A program made the translations under genes and the position numbers. 13,319 nt of DNA from positions 44,719 to 58,037 of the forward strand of contig MU646410.1 of NCBI GenBank assembly GCA_026770585.1, written 5' to 3'. The DNA is from Baffinella frigidus (lineage: Eukaryota; Cryptophyceae; Cryptomonadales; Baffinellaceae). Below are positions 1-8,695 of this stretch, one piece after another; position 1 is the first letter of the stretch, and every line of letters begins with the position of its first letter. The notes under the pieces are model-generated. The model was not told the origin of the DNA, did no database searches, and saw only the letters and a program-made list of their open reading frames with translations.

Positions 1-622
1 CTGAGTTTACCTGTCAGCGTGAAATGCTGGTTCTTGCCGCTCGAGAACATGTCCAACCTCTGAACCCTAACCTCTAAACCCTAACCTCTAAACCCTAATC
101 GCCAAACCCTGGTCCTTGTTCCCTGTTCCCTGTTTCCTGTTCCCTTACACCCTAAACCCTGACCCCTAAACCCTGGACCCTTAAACTCTACACCCTCACC
201 CCTAAGCCCTAAACCCTAACCCCTTACCTAACAGCGTAAACTGCTGGTTCTTGCCACTCGAGAACATGAGCGGCCCTCAGCCCCACACCCCACACCCTAC
301 ACCCTACACCCTACACCCTACACCCTACACCCTAATCTCTAAGCGCTGAAGCCTTTCCGGAGGAGGGCATGCACGGGACCAGGATCTTGATTACCACGTT
401 GAATGAAACCCTACTTCCTCCACCCTCAACCTAAACCCTAAACCCCTAAACCCCCCAACCCCTCAACCTCCAAACATCTAAACCCTAAACCCCTCAAACG
501 GACTTGAAACCACCAAACCCCTTCAACTAACTTAAACCCCTAAACCTCTGAACCCTGAACCCCTTCAACTGACTTAAACCCCTCCAGCTCTAAACCCAAA
601 AGCCCTCTTAACATGACTGTAC
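1..622 (-). repeat. Protease intron 10 (partial): telomere-like CCCTAAA arrays with three exon-10 shards
   Basis: Downstream of exon 10 the plus strand is mostly degenerate CCCTAAA (TTTAGGG in the sense of the gene), including a run of ACACCCT units near 285-332. Three truncated exon-10 copies lie in it: 277-228 ([12 protein letters not shown] followed by donor GTAAGG), 51-11 ([12 protein letters not shown] followed by GTAAAC) and 403-368, an internal piece (NVVIKILVP) with neither edge. The first two keep the exon's 3' edge and a donor but have no acceptor. Confidence 0.75.
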
Positions 623-1467
623 CTATCAGCGTGAACTGCTGGTTCTTGCCGCTCGAGAACATGAGCGGGACCAGGATCTTGATCGGCACGTTCAGGCCGG
701 TTGCGACCTGGGGGTGGGTTCTGGGTTTTGGGGTTTGGGGTTCGGGGTTTACGGTTTGGGGTTTGGGGTTTGGGGTGTGGGGTTTAGGGTGTCATGGTCT
801 TGATCGGCACGTTCAGCCCGGTCACGACCTGAGGTTAGGCTTATCGAGTTACGGTTTGAGGTTGAGGGTTTGGGTTTAGGGTTTAGGGTTCATGGTTTAT
901 GGTTTGGGGTTGAGGGTTTAGGGTTTAGGGTGTAGGGTGCAAGGGAAGAGGGTTTACAGTTTTGGGGTTAGGAATCGCAGTGCAGGGTTTATGGGAATAT
1001 CGTTTAGGGTGTAGGGTGTAGGATCACACGCAACCTGATGACCTCTCTTGTGAGGACGGAGTCCAGGACGGGCCCGCCCCTAACCCAGATAACGAGTTAT
1101 CTCTTTATCTCTCTCTAGTGGCTATACGTCTGGGCCATTTGACCAGGCCTCATCTTGGTGTGAATTCACCAATTTTACAGTGAAATCCCTGCCCCGAGAC
1201 GCATAGCCACCAGCCACACAGCGGGCTACGAAGGGAGTTTGGGAGATTCTGATCAATGATCGGTTAGGATGTCCGCGGGACCACCCTGTGTCCCTACGGT
1301 ATTGCACACCGTAGGTTCCTATCGATGATTCACGGATGAACATTTCACGAAATCCCTTCTCAGCCCGCTGTGTGGGATCTCTCAATCTCTCTCAATCTCT
1401 CTCTTATCTCTCTCTCCATCTCTCTGTCTCTGTCTCTGTCTCTGTCTCTCTCTCTATATATATCTCT

Positions 1468-1538
<71 letters not shown>

Positions 1539-2653
1539 GTATATCTATATCTATATCTATATCTCTGAACAATTCTCTACAACTCTCTACAACTCTCTAC
1601 AACTCTCTACAACTCTCTACAACTCTCTACAACTCTCTGAAACTCTCTATAACTTTCTACAACTTGCTACACCTCTCCATAACTCTCTATAACTCTCTAC
1701 AACTCTCTACAACTCTCTACAACTCTCTATACATCTCTAAATATCGCTAACTCTCTAAAACTCACCGTGACCATGACGTTCTTCCCGAAGATGGAGGATG
1801 AGATGAACACCTGGTTTAGGGTTGAGGGGTTGGGGTTTCGGTTGTAGGGTTTGGGGTTAAGGGTTTAAGGGTTTAAGGGTTTAGAGAGTAGGGTTTAGGG
1901 TGTGGGATTTAGGGTGTAGGTTTCAGGGCTCAGGATTTAGAGTTTAGGGTGTAGGGTTTGGGGTTTAGTGTTTAGGGTTTAGGGTTTATGGTTTCAGGAT
2001 TGGGGTTTATGGTTTATGGTTTATGGTTTGCGGTTTATGGCTTACGGTTTATGGTTCAGGGTTGAGGGTTTATGGTGTGCGTTTGGGGGTGAGGGTGTAG
2101 GGTTTGGGGTGTACCCAGAAGATGTCATAGAAGAACGCAAGGGTCAGAAGCGAAGAGGCCACCTTGAGGCTCGACAACCTGTTCGAACGGGAGGATTTAA
2201 TTGTTTTATTATTTTATCATTTATTCTATTTTAATCATTTAATTAATTTAATTCGGGGGATCATTTAATTGTTGAATCCGAGAATCATTTAATTGAACAC
2301 TTTTCAGGCAAACAGTAACTTTCGTTGATTGGTCACGTAACTAGCCATACATTGGCCAGGCGCGAGGTTGGAACACCTTATCCTGGCACAAATATTTACA
2401 ACCCCACATATAAATAGGACCCTCCAGCATTCTCGAGTGGCCCTAGGACGAGCCCGCCTCGGGCCACGATGCTAGACCCTTAAAACCTTAACCCTAGACC
2501 CTAAAGCCTCAAACCCAAACCTGAGGAAGAAGATGATGCGCGAGAAGGCGAGGATGTTGTTCATCAGCCAGCTTTCTTTATAACTCTCAATATCTCTCTG
2601 TCTCTCCCTATCTCTCTCTCTCTATCTCTATCTCTATCTCTCTATCTCTCTCC

Positions 2654-2729
<76 letters not shown>

Positions 2730-2818
2730 ATCTATCCATCTATCCATCTATCCATCTTTCCATCTTTCCATCTATTCATCTATCTATTTATCTATCTATC
2801 CATAACTCTTGATTACTC

Positions 2819-2882
<64 letters not shown>

Positions 2883-2923
2883 CGTATCCATCTATCCATC
2901 TATCCATCTATCCATCCATCTAT

Positions 2924-2956
<33 letters not shown>

Positions 2957-5900
2957 CATACCTGACGGAAGAGAGGAAGAAGAGGAAGAGCGAGACGGCC
3001 AGGATGTTGTTCAGCAAAGGGTCGGAGTCCTCTGCTGCCTTCAAACCCCAAACCCCAAACCTCCAAACCCCACACCTCAGGAGTCCACCCCGGTGTTATC
3101 CCTCAAGTGGCGAGGGGGTCAAAATTGACCCCCAAGAGGTCCTAGGCAGGTCCTAGGGCCCTACGGTAGGGCGTAAGAGCCTACTCGCCACTTACGGGAT
3201 AGGTCCTGCTGCCCGGCCGCCCGTAAGGCTTTTTAACGTGTGATAGGCTGGGTCTTTTCGGTCCGGTGGGGGTTTAGGCAGGGTTTAGGGTTTAGGGAGG
3301 ACCTGACGGAGGTGAGGAAAAAGATGATGAGCGAGAAGGCAAGGATGTTGTTCAGCAGCCAGCTCTTCGTCAGCAACCACCTGGGTTCGGGTGCAGGGAT
3401 TACGGTTTAGGGCTGAGGGTTGAGGGTTTAGATTTTAGGGTTTAGATTTTAGGGTTTAGCGTGTAGTATCCGTGTAGTAATTTTCATGGCCAAAAACAAC
3501 AATGCATTACAATGGTTCGGAAGGAACCGCACTACACCATCCAGGATCTCGTGATTTTATCAAAATCCGATAAATTTGGTTGTTAGGGGGTCTACGTGAG
3601 CACGGCGATGATGCAGATGGGCGCGAGAATGAAGAACAGGATCGGCATCTTGCTAATTCGGTACGAACACTATCACATCATCACTGAATAATGTTGTGAG
3701 TATGATCCTTCCGTGAAGGAACTTGCGTTGCCAAAAACGACACCGGATTTAAATAGCGCGGCAGGGATCCGCACTACAACATCCAGCATTTCGTGATTTT
3801 ATCAGAATCCGATAAATTTCGTTGGTAGGGGTTTGTCAAGATCCAATACATTTGGTTGTTAGGGGGGTTACGTGAGGACGGCGATGATGCAGATCGGCGC
3901 GAGAATGAAGAACAGGATCGGCATCGGCCCCAGGTACCTGGTTGAGGGTTTGAGGGTTAGGGTTGAGGAGAGTGGCTTTGATGTTTAGGGGTTTGGGGTT
4001 AGGATATCGGGGGTAGGTTTTGGGTTTCGGGTTTCGGGGGTAGGGTTTCGGGTTTCGGGTTTCGGGGGTAGGGTTTTGGGTTTCGGATTTCGGGGGTAGG
4101 GTTTGGGGTTTGGGGTTTGGGGTTTTGGGTTTGGGGTTTGGGGTTTGGGGTTTGGGGTTTAGGTGCCTGCCAGCGTCAGAGAGTGAGACGTAGGGGTTTC
4201 GGGTTTCAAGTTCGTTCGGGTTTCGGGTTTCGGGTCTCAGGATTCGGGTTTCGGGTTTCGGGTCTCACGATTCGGGTTTCGGGTCCAGGATTCGGGTTTC
4301 GGGATTCGGGGTTCATGCTTCGGGTTTCGGGTGCATTTGCGGGTCATACGGATACAGGGGTTGAAGGGTTGAGGGGGTTACGGCACGTCGACTTCCCCCG
4401 AGAAGCGGTGGTCCGTGTAGCGGTCCACATACGGGTTTCGGGCTTCGGGTTTCGGGTTTCGGGATTCGGGATGAGCACCCACTGGCAGTGGCCGACGCCA
4501 ATCTTGCTCGTGGGAGCGGTGGCTGCTAACTACTTTAGACGTGACGGGGGGCAATCAAAAGTTGCCGTACGGGCAGAACGTACGGAAAGCCGTACATTCT
4601 GCCAAAAGTTGACTCGAGGTGCAGATGATTTGACTTATGCGATTGCCCCCCCTGAGGTGTAGCGTAGGTGGGACGGGGGGCGTACGGCACGTCGACTTCC
4701 CGGGAGAAGCGGTGTTCCGTGAGGCGGTCCACGTACGGGTAGACGAGCGCCCCGAGGGAGAGCGATGAGATGAACGAGAACAGCACCGTGATCAGGATCG
4801 ACATCGCTGCCCAGGACAACAGAGCAACGTGCGATTACGTTTGGGGTTTGGGGTTTGGGGTTTGGGGTTTGGGGTTTGGGGTGTGGGATTTGGTTTTGGG
4901 TTTGGGGTGTGGGGTTTGGGTTTGGGGTTTGGGGGTTTGGGTTCGGGAGAGGAGAGAAAAAGGCGTTTATTACGGATCGAAATCGCCACCGTGTATTCCC
5001 TACCGTGAAGGTCGTGTAAGACTAGGAAAAGGCAGAGGGGAAAGTGATGAAGGGCAGAGGGTGGAGTGAGACCGGGGGACAGTCAGAGACAGCGCTGTGA
5101 GACTTGTGAGGATACCAACATGCCTAGGATGCTATACATCAGGCCGAGGGGTCTTATTGTTCGTTTGTTAGCAACCAAGGTGCATTTTTTGACAGCGTAA
5201 CAGCCTACCAACAAATCAACGCGCTTTTACAGATACGAGCATGTGTTGGTGCAAACCCCGTTGCGTTTTTTCACCACAGACCGTAGACCCTAAGCCCTAA
5301 ACCCTAAGCCTTACGGACGATTTTAAAGGAGGCCGTACCGGCCATGAAGTAGAAGATGGGGACGCGCGAACATGACGAGACGATTTAATCTCCATACAAG
5401 TATTAAATAATTGCTTTTGGGCAACGAAAATTACTACACGATTTGCTCATAAAAGTAATTGTAGAGCATTTGTGTAGTAAATTTCGTTGCGCCAAAAGCA
5501 ATTAATTAATACTTTTGTGGAGATGAGATTACATACTGTCTTACTATTACTAAATTACTATCGAACTGTGTTACTATCGAACTGTGTAGTAATTGTCTAT
5601 TACTATCGAACTGTGTAGTAATTGTCACGACTATTGCTAACATGGTCCAACAGTGTAGTAATTATCTCTGCAAATTGCTAGTGCGATCGAACTGTGTAGA
5701 AATTTTCGTTTAGCCGGACGCAGCAGCAAAACGTACCGGACATGAAGTAGAAGATGAGGACGAGCGAACACGACGAAACGATCACGAACATGAACGTCGT
5801 ATGCAGCTGCATCTCACCTGCCGCAGGGTTTCGGGTTTCGGGTTAGGGTTTAAGGTTTCGGGTTTCAGGTCTAGGGTTTCAGGGTTTCTGGTTTCGGGTT

Positions 5901-8441
5901 TCTGGTTTCGGGTTTCTGGTTTCTGGTTTCGGGTTCGGGGTTTAGGGTTCATGATTCAGGAATCGTCTCAGGACTGCTTGAGACTGCGTCTCGTGACTGC
6001 ACCGTGGACCATCTCTCCCGTCTAATCCTCAGGGAAGCCGCACCCACACAGTGGGCTTCGAAGGAAATTTCGACCGAAAATCCGGTCGAACCGTGGGTCA
6101 ATAACATGACCTTCCTTGTACTGAGCAATTCTTAATTAGTACCACGAAACTAAATGGACTGGTCTGCGAAGCCCTCTGTTGTGGCGACGGAATCGCCTCG
6201 GGGAGCGGGGCAATTTTGGAAGGTAAGGTGGAAGATTGCCCGTAAAGGCGACCGTAATCCCGGTCGTGTTCGCCCTCCCCCGCCTCAAACATGACTCGCC
6301 CAGGTGGCTCTTCCCATACTCAAATGGCGAAACCGCTGAGAGGGGTTCAAAGGTCACTGTAATGACTGCATCGCCACCGCGATCGCCTTTCTAGCCCTGT
6401 CTCAATCGGGCCGACCGACTATTCTCAAGATGACATGCTGGGGGTTTGGTACAAATCCGTCAATTTTGGAGCGGAAAAGAGCCTGACCAAATTGGTGAGC
6501 CCAGATAGACCGAGACAGAGCTAGTCGTGCCCTCGGCAATGCGCCGCAAAGGACTTGACCGCAAGCCTCCACAGAAGTGCACCACGGTCGACTAACCCTA
6601 GCTCTGTTCCACTTGATTTCGTCTCATCATTACAAACATTTAGCCGTCATTATTAGTTTTAAAGGAGGATCTCTAGTAAAAATTAACTGTCCATCTACGG
6701 CTAAATATTTTTAACGATGACCCGAAATCAAGTGGAACACAGCTAGTAACCCTCCCTTTTCCTCGCGCGGACAAACTCTACTCAGATCAGTTATCTTCCT
6801 GGTACAAAAACCGCACCGGTTTTTTTCAACAGTCGTGCACATCCTGCCGGGAGTAGTGGATGCATCCCAAAATTCAAAAGCCACGCTCCTTCCCATAGTT
6901 TTACCCCATGTTGGTGAAACGTGTACGTTTCTCACTTTTTTTTTCGGGGTTCGGGCTTCGGGCGTCAATACACTCCTCGGCTCAGGGTTTCGGGTTTCGT
7001 GTTTCGCGTTTCGTGTTTCGTGTTTCGGGTCTCGGGTCCCGGGTTTCGGGTGTGAATACCAGCCTCGGCAGCCTCCTCGTGGGCCAGCATCTCCTCGCTC
7101 GACATGCTCATGTCCATGAACGGCGGCCGCAGCTGGGTGTGGGGTTTGGGGGTGAGGTGCGTGTGACCCACAACCTGTTTACGGAGCGGGGGGGGGAGCA
7201 GGCGGCACAGTACACGTCCCTACGGGAGGCCTTGCTCTGCCATGCTGGGTGTGCGGTACAGATTCGTCAACTTTGGCGCGGGGAAGTGCCCGTGGGAAAC
7301 AGATTGGTGAGAGCGAATAGACTGGGGCAGAGCTAGGGGGCTAGGAAAGTCTCCTCGCTTGGCATGCTCATGTTCATGAACGCCGGCCGCAGCGGCAGTA
7401 TAGGGTTAGGGGTTAAGAGTTAAGAGTTTAGGGGTTGGGGTAAGGGGTGAGGGGTTATGGGTTAGGGGTGAGGGGTAAGGGGATAGGGGTTAGGGGTTAG
7501 GGGTTAGGGGTAAGGGGTTAGGGGCTAAAGTTAGGAGTGCAGGAGGGCCAGGAGAACCTGCAGGGGGAAGGGGAGTGTGATCGCTCCTGTCGAGCGCCGG
7601 ATCCAGAGAGAGGGGGGCGGGGGGGGAGAGGTGAGATGGAGAGAGAGCGGGAGAGAGAGGGGGAGGGAGAGGGAGAGAGAGAGGGGCGGGCGGGGGGGGA
7701 GGGGGCTACCACGGAGTGGTACCGCAAACCCGGCACGTCAACTGACGAATTGTCGGTCAACCCGACTGAGGCAGAGCTAGGATATGGGGGGCGAACCGCG
7801 CGGTGGGAGCCGTAAACGAGGATGACAGCCGCGATGAGCACCACCAGGAAGTTGCTCGGGTCGATGGTCGACTTCTTCGACGCGGTCTTGACGGGGCCCC
7901 CCGCCGTGCCCGGCGCCATCTTCCCCTTGTGCATCACCGTCGGCCGCGGGTGGTTCGGGACCGTCCCTGGACTCCCTGCGTCGGGGCGTCAGAGAGACCT
8001 TTTTTCAATACCAACACGGCCACCATGTACCCCACGAGGCTGCGGAGTTCACGTCAGGGCGCCGCGTGACGTGGGTGTTCGCATGCTGGTGGCATGCATC
8101 AGGTGCGTTGGGAGGGCGCGGATCTCTCGCTCCCCCCATGTTGCGCTGGCGCACCCTTGCCGGACCCCGGATGATGGCTCGCACTCTGAACCGGCGGGCG
8201 TGGGTCCGGCTCTCTACCCGATTCGAACTCGCCCGAAATTGTGCCCCCCGGGGTTGTATGGTGTCTGGTGGGTCCCAGAGGCATTCTGGGCGTCTCCATC
8301 CAGCTTGCGGGCGGTGGGCGGTGGGCGCTGGGAAAGCATGGATTGTGTCACCGCACCTGCGTTCTGCGCCAACGCCGGAAGGACCGCGAGCAGCAGCACC
8401 GCCAGGAGCAGCCCCCACTGTGCGCTCCGCATCGATACCAT
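1..8441 (-). CDS. Signal peptide peptidase-like intramembrane aspartyl protease, 5' ten exons (3' end outside window)
   Basis: Family role (known): GxGD aspartyl proteases of family A22B cut type II membrane segments inside the bilayer of the ER, Golgi or endosomes. Exons on the minus strand: 8441-8357, 7966-7797, 7132-7060, 5817-5737, 4806-4686, 3937-3872, 3380-3303, 2178-2115, 1810-1766, 707-623. All junctions are GT-AG and phases match (868 nt, 289 codons plus one base). Seen: a signal peptide in exon 1 (MVSMRSAQW, then a Leu/Ala core ending PALAQNA); first membrane segment about residues 68-80, followed by YGSHRA; further segments near 118-135, 140-162, 182-202, 208-221 and 235-251. Exon 8 ends FFYDIFW, with the first catalytic Asp at about residue 243. 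Exon 9 reads [15 protein letters not shown]. Exon 10 ends QFTLIG, where relatives continue into the second catalytic motif GLGD, so that exon and the PAL motif should lie past position 1. Only about 40 residues separate the signal peptide from the first membrane segment, so no PA domain as in SPPL2 proteins; yet the core looks as close to plant SPPL2 as to SPPL3, so I leave the subclass open. Start chosen at 8441 because it opens directly into the signal peptide. Donors are often weak (GTTCGC, GTCCTC, GTATTC), with GTGAGT only after exon 9. Confidence 0.9.
1214..1375. mobile_element. MITE-like inverted-repeat element, family with CACACAGCGGGCT ends, copy 1
   Basis: The left end CCACACAGCGGGCTACGAAG is matched by the inverted right end ...CTTCTCAGCCCGCTGTGTGG, enclosing about 160 bp with no coding capacity. 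The same ends recur at 6044-6184 and 12512-12642. An internal short palindrome (TACGGTATTGCACACCGTA) lies near 1296-1314. Non-autonomous DNA transposon is the likeliest class; no clear target duplication is seen. Confidence 0.65.
1377..1572. repeat. TC-rich and TA-rich microsatellite
   Basis: Long runs of (TC)n with (TA)n blocks. In the sense of the protease gene this is (GA)n in intron 9. The reading frames crossing it, with Ser-Leu or Arg-Glu runs, are artefacts of the repeat. Confidence 0.9.
1575..1735. repeat. 10-bp minisatellite (ACAACTCTCT)n
   Basis: About sixteen tandem, slightly diverged copies of a 10-base unit, next to the donor of protease exon 9. It probably grew from the adjacent CT microsatellite. 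Confidence 0.85.
1811..2114 (-). repeat. Protease intron 8: TTTAGGG-like array
   Basis: The whole 304-bp intron between the YD-motif exon and exon 9 is degenerate TTTAGGG/TTTATGG on the plus strand (CCCTAAA in gene sense). The acceptor reads CCCTAAACCAG immediately before exon 9, so the repeat itself supplies the 3' splice-site context. Confidence 0.8.
2585..2960. repeat. Compound TC / TCTA / TCCA microsatellite
   Basis: Blocks of (TC)n, (TCTA)n and (TCCA)n tetranucleotides with a short interruption near 2800-2820. It separates the two exon-7 shards. Confidence 0.9.
3097..3201. mobile_element. Small inverted-repeat element
   Basis: TATCCCTCAAGTGGCGAG at 3097-3114 is nearly complementary to CTCGCCACTTACGGGATA at 3184-3201. 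The interior contains CCTAGG/CCCTAC motifs resembling the 11547-11669 hairpin, so the two may be related MITE-like elements. Confidence 0.5.
3381..3871 (-). repeat. Protease intron 6: tandem duplication of the exon-6 3' part plus intron
   Basis: A block at about 3528-3649 repeats 3769-3923: both contain CCGCACTACA, a GTGATTTTATCA core, TCCGATAAATTT and TTGTTAGG, then the exon-6 3' half. The downstream copy (3649-3596, [17 protein letters not shown] region) keeps the donor (AC then GTAGAC) but has no acceptor. Because exon and intron sequence are repeated together, this is a direct trace of tandem duplication. TTTAGGG units at 3395-3465 precede the exon-7 acceptor. Confidence 0.75.
3938..4685 (-). 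repeat. Protease intron 5: TTTCGGG and TTTGGGG arrays with an exon-5 shard
   Basis: The plus strand is mainly TTTCGGG (about 4015-4090, 4195-4335, 4431-4470) with a homogeneous TTTGGGG block near 4097-4160. A shard at 4433-4382 repeats the exon-5 3' end ([17 protein letters not shown]) and its donor (GTAACC in place of GTACGC). A short hairpin element lies at 4545-4652 between GGGGGGCAATC and GATTGCCCCCC. The long frame across 4117-4662 is only a reading of these repeats. Confidence 0.75.
5387..5530. mobile_element. MITE-like inverted-repeat element with GTGTAGTAA inner motif
   Basis: The two arms, about 55 bases each, pair almost throughout (AATCTCCAT...TTGCTTTTGG...TACTACAC against the inverse). 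The inner motif TACTACAC/GTGTAGTAA and the following TTTCGTTG resemble the arms of the 11339-11478 element and the tandem units at 5555-5712. It begins where the exon-4 shard stops, so it may mark that shard's breakpoint. Confidence 0.7.
5555..5712. repeat. Degenerate tandem repeat CTATCGAACTGTGTAGTAATT
   Basis: About five copies of a ~25-base unit centred on GAACTGTGTAGTAATT, diverging rightwards and ending at the exon-4 donor region. Unit sequence matches the inner part of the GTGTAGTAA inverted-repeat family. Confidence 0.65.
6044..6184. mobile_element. MITE-like element, CACACAGCGGGCT family, copy 2
   Basis: Left end CCACACAGTGGGCTTCGAAG; right end TCTGCGAAGCCCTCTGTTGTGG in inverse. The interior contains a palindromic CGACCGAAAATCCGGTCG and AATTCTTAATTAGTACCACG, similar to the interior of the copy at 12512-12642. 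Confidence 0.65.
6391..6524. mobile_element. MITE-like element with CTAGCTCTGTCTC ends, full copy
   Basis: Inverted ends CTAGCCCTGTCTCAATCGGG and ...GACCGAGACAGAGCTAG enclose CGACTATTCTCAAG, GTCAATTTTGGAGCGG and ATTGGTGAGCCC blocks. The same block order recurs at 7231-7336, 12341-12454 and, lacking the right end, at 10812-10915. Confidence 0.65.
6598..6746. mobile_element. MITE-like element with ~50-bp inverted repeats
   Basis: CTAGCTCTGTTCCACTTGAT at the left and ATCAAGTGGAACACAGCTAG at the right begin near-complementary arms that reach TTTAGCCGT/ACGGCTAAA. TAACCCT occurs at both flanks and may be a target duplication. The outer CTAGCTCTG links it to the family at 6391. Confidence 0.7.
7133..7796 (-). 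repeat. Protease intron 2: exon-3 5' shard, TTAGGGG array, GA microsatellite
   Basis: A shard at 7398-7348 repeats the exon-3 5' part ([14 protein letters not shown]) upstream of the intact exon; its acceptor has decayed (CTGCCG where the exon has CCAG). A CTAGCTCTG-family copy lies at 7231-7336. A TTAGGGG array fills 7396-7530 and a GA-rich tract 7604-7700. A short GGTCAACCCGACTGAGGCAG fragment with a CAGAGCTAGG end sits near 7755-7782. Confidence 0.7.
7231..7336. mobile_element. CTAGCTCTG-family element, copy 2
   Basis: Shares GATTCGTCAACTTTGGCGCG, AGATTGGTGAG and the terminal GGGGCAGAGCTAG with the copies at 6391 and 12341. The left end is diverged (CTTGCTCTGCC). Confidence 0.55.
7967..8356 (-). 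other. Protease intron 1, unique sequence
   Basis: A 390-bp GC-rich intron (GTGCGG...CCAG) between the signal-peptide exon and the first membrane-segment exon. It has no telomere-like array, microsatellite or exon shard. Several overlapping open frames on both strands reflect GC content only. Confidence 0.6.
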
Positions 8442-8695
8442 CTCGCCTTTCCCGTCGTTCCCTTTTGGATCTGCTCGTTCTATGCGGCAGAACGACGTGC
8501 ACCGTCACCGATGAAAATTTCGGCGAAAGCGGCTCAACTTTTGCCAGGGCAACTTTAGAGGAAATACATACGTAGATCTACCTCATATACGTACACTTGC
8601 CAAAGTTTACATACCTCATATACTACACTTGCCAAAGTTTACATATATAAGGCAAAGTGTACGTATATGAGGACTGTCACGTGCCCTCCACAGAA
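8442..8695. promoter_or_regulatory. Shared divergent intergenic region with a direct repeat pair and inverted copy
   Basis: This 254-bp gap separates the start codons of the two divergent genes and should hold both promoters and 5' untranslated regions. Two near-identical ~33-bp direct repeats (about 8579-8611 and 8612-8643, with core CACTTGCCAAAGTTTACATA) are followed by an inverted partial copy at 8649-8672 (GGCAAAGTGTACGTATATGAGG-like). Sequence near 8644-8650 is TA-rich (ATATATAA). No transcription start can be placed from sequence alone. Confidence 0.6.
8681..8695 (+). promoter_or_regulatory. Possible splice acceptor just before the TMA16 start codon
   Basis: The sequence GTGCCCTCCACAG ends two bases before the ATG at 8696. 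It looks like a 3' splice site with a short pyrimidine tract. It could close a 5'UTR intron or receive a trans-spliced leader; it could also be chance. Confidence 0.3.

Larger units (their letters stand above)
708..1765 (-). repeat. Protease intron 9: exon-10 5' shard, telomere-like array, MITE and microsatellites
   Basis: Going from acceptor to donor: TTTGGGG/TTTAGGG units at 713-1020 (C-rich in gene sense, directly abutting the exon-10 acceptor), interrupted by a shard at 828-793 that keeps an acceptor CAG and reads [11 protein letters not shown]; a palindromic element at 1214-1375; a TC/TA microsatellite at 1377-1572; and a 10-bp minisatellite at about 1575-1735. Confidence 0.75.
2179..3302 (-). 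repeat. Protease intron 7: two exon-7 shards, microsatellites, hairpin element
   Basis: After the exon-7 donor come TTTAGGG units (3268-3300), an inverted-repeat element at 3097-3201, a shard at 3014-2962 ([19 protein letters not shown] then GTATGG), TC and TCTA/TCCA microsatellites (about 2580-2960), and a second shard at 2573-2521 ([16 protein letters not shown] then AG and GTTTGG, missing four codons). Both shards keep the 3' exon edge and donor. Positions 2200-2460 before the exon-8 acceptor are AT-rich unique sequence. Confidence 0.75.
4807..5736 (-). repeat. Protease intron 4: exon-4 shard, MITE, TTTGGGG array
   Basis: Beside the exon-4 donor is a tandem array of GAACTGTGTAGTAATTGTC-like units (about 5555-5712). 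Next come a 144-bp inverted-repeat element (5387-5530), an exon-4 shard at 5385-5339 ([15 protein letters not shown], then G and GTACGG), a short CCCTAAG array (5285-5310) and a clean TTTGGGG array (4838-4945) about 35 bp from the exon-5 acceptor. I see nothing recognisable in 4950-5280. Confidence 0.75.
5818..7059 (-). repeat. Protease intron 3: TTTCGGG arrays flanking three inverted-repeat elements
   Basis: Largest protease intron (1242 bp). TTTCGGG units occur at both ends (5825-5945 next to the exon-4 acceptor and 6945-7050 next to the exon-3 donor). Between them lie elements at 6044-6184, 6391-6524 and 6598-6746. The stretches 6185-6390 and 6750-6940 show nothing recognisable. Confidence 0.7.

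Noticed and set aside
1-620. Chromosome end or subtelomere suggested by CCCTAAA
   Set aside because: The arrays are degenerate, occur in both orientations throughout the window, and lie between exons of an intact gene.
613-879. Plus-strand frame rich in GFGVWG repeats, and similar frames near 4117-4662, 4770-5069, 5801-6025 and 6835-7336
   Set aside because: They are translations of TTTGGGG/TTTCGGG heptamer arrays and run antisense through protease exons.
1336-1750. Serine/leucine-rich and arginine/glutamate-rich frames (also 2809-3156, 7537-7815, 10847-11371)
   Set aside because: They are translations of CT/GA microsatellites joined to shadow frames of real exons; no start or family support.
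5555-5712. CRISPR-like repeat array
   Set aside because: Units are degenerate, without regular unique spacers, in eukaryotic intron DNA.
7540-7565. Possible extra protease exon after CTTCCCCCTGCAG at 7552 (VLLALLHS)
   Set aside because: It meets a stop after eight codons, has no donor, and exon 2 joins exon 3 in phase without it.
8005-8575. Overlapping 105-230 residue frames on both strands over the protease 5' end
   Set aside because: GC-driven shadows; only the minus-strand exon from 8441 to 8357 fits the spliced protease.
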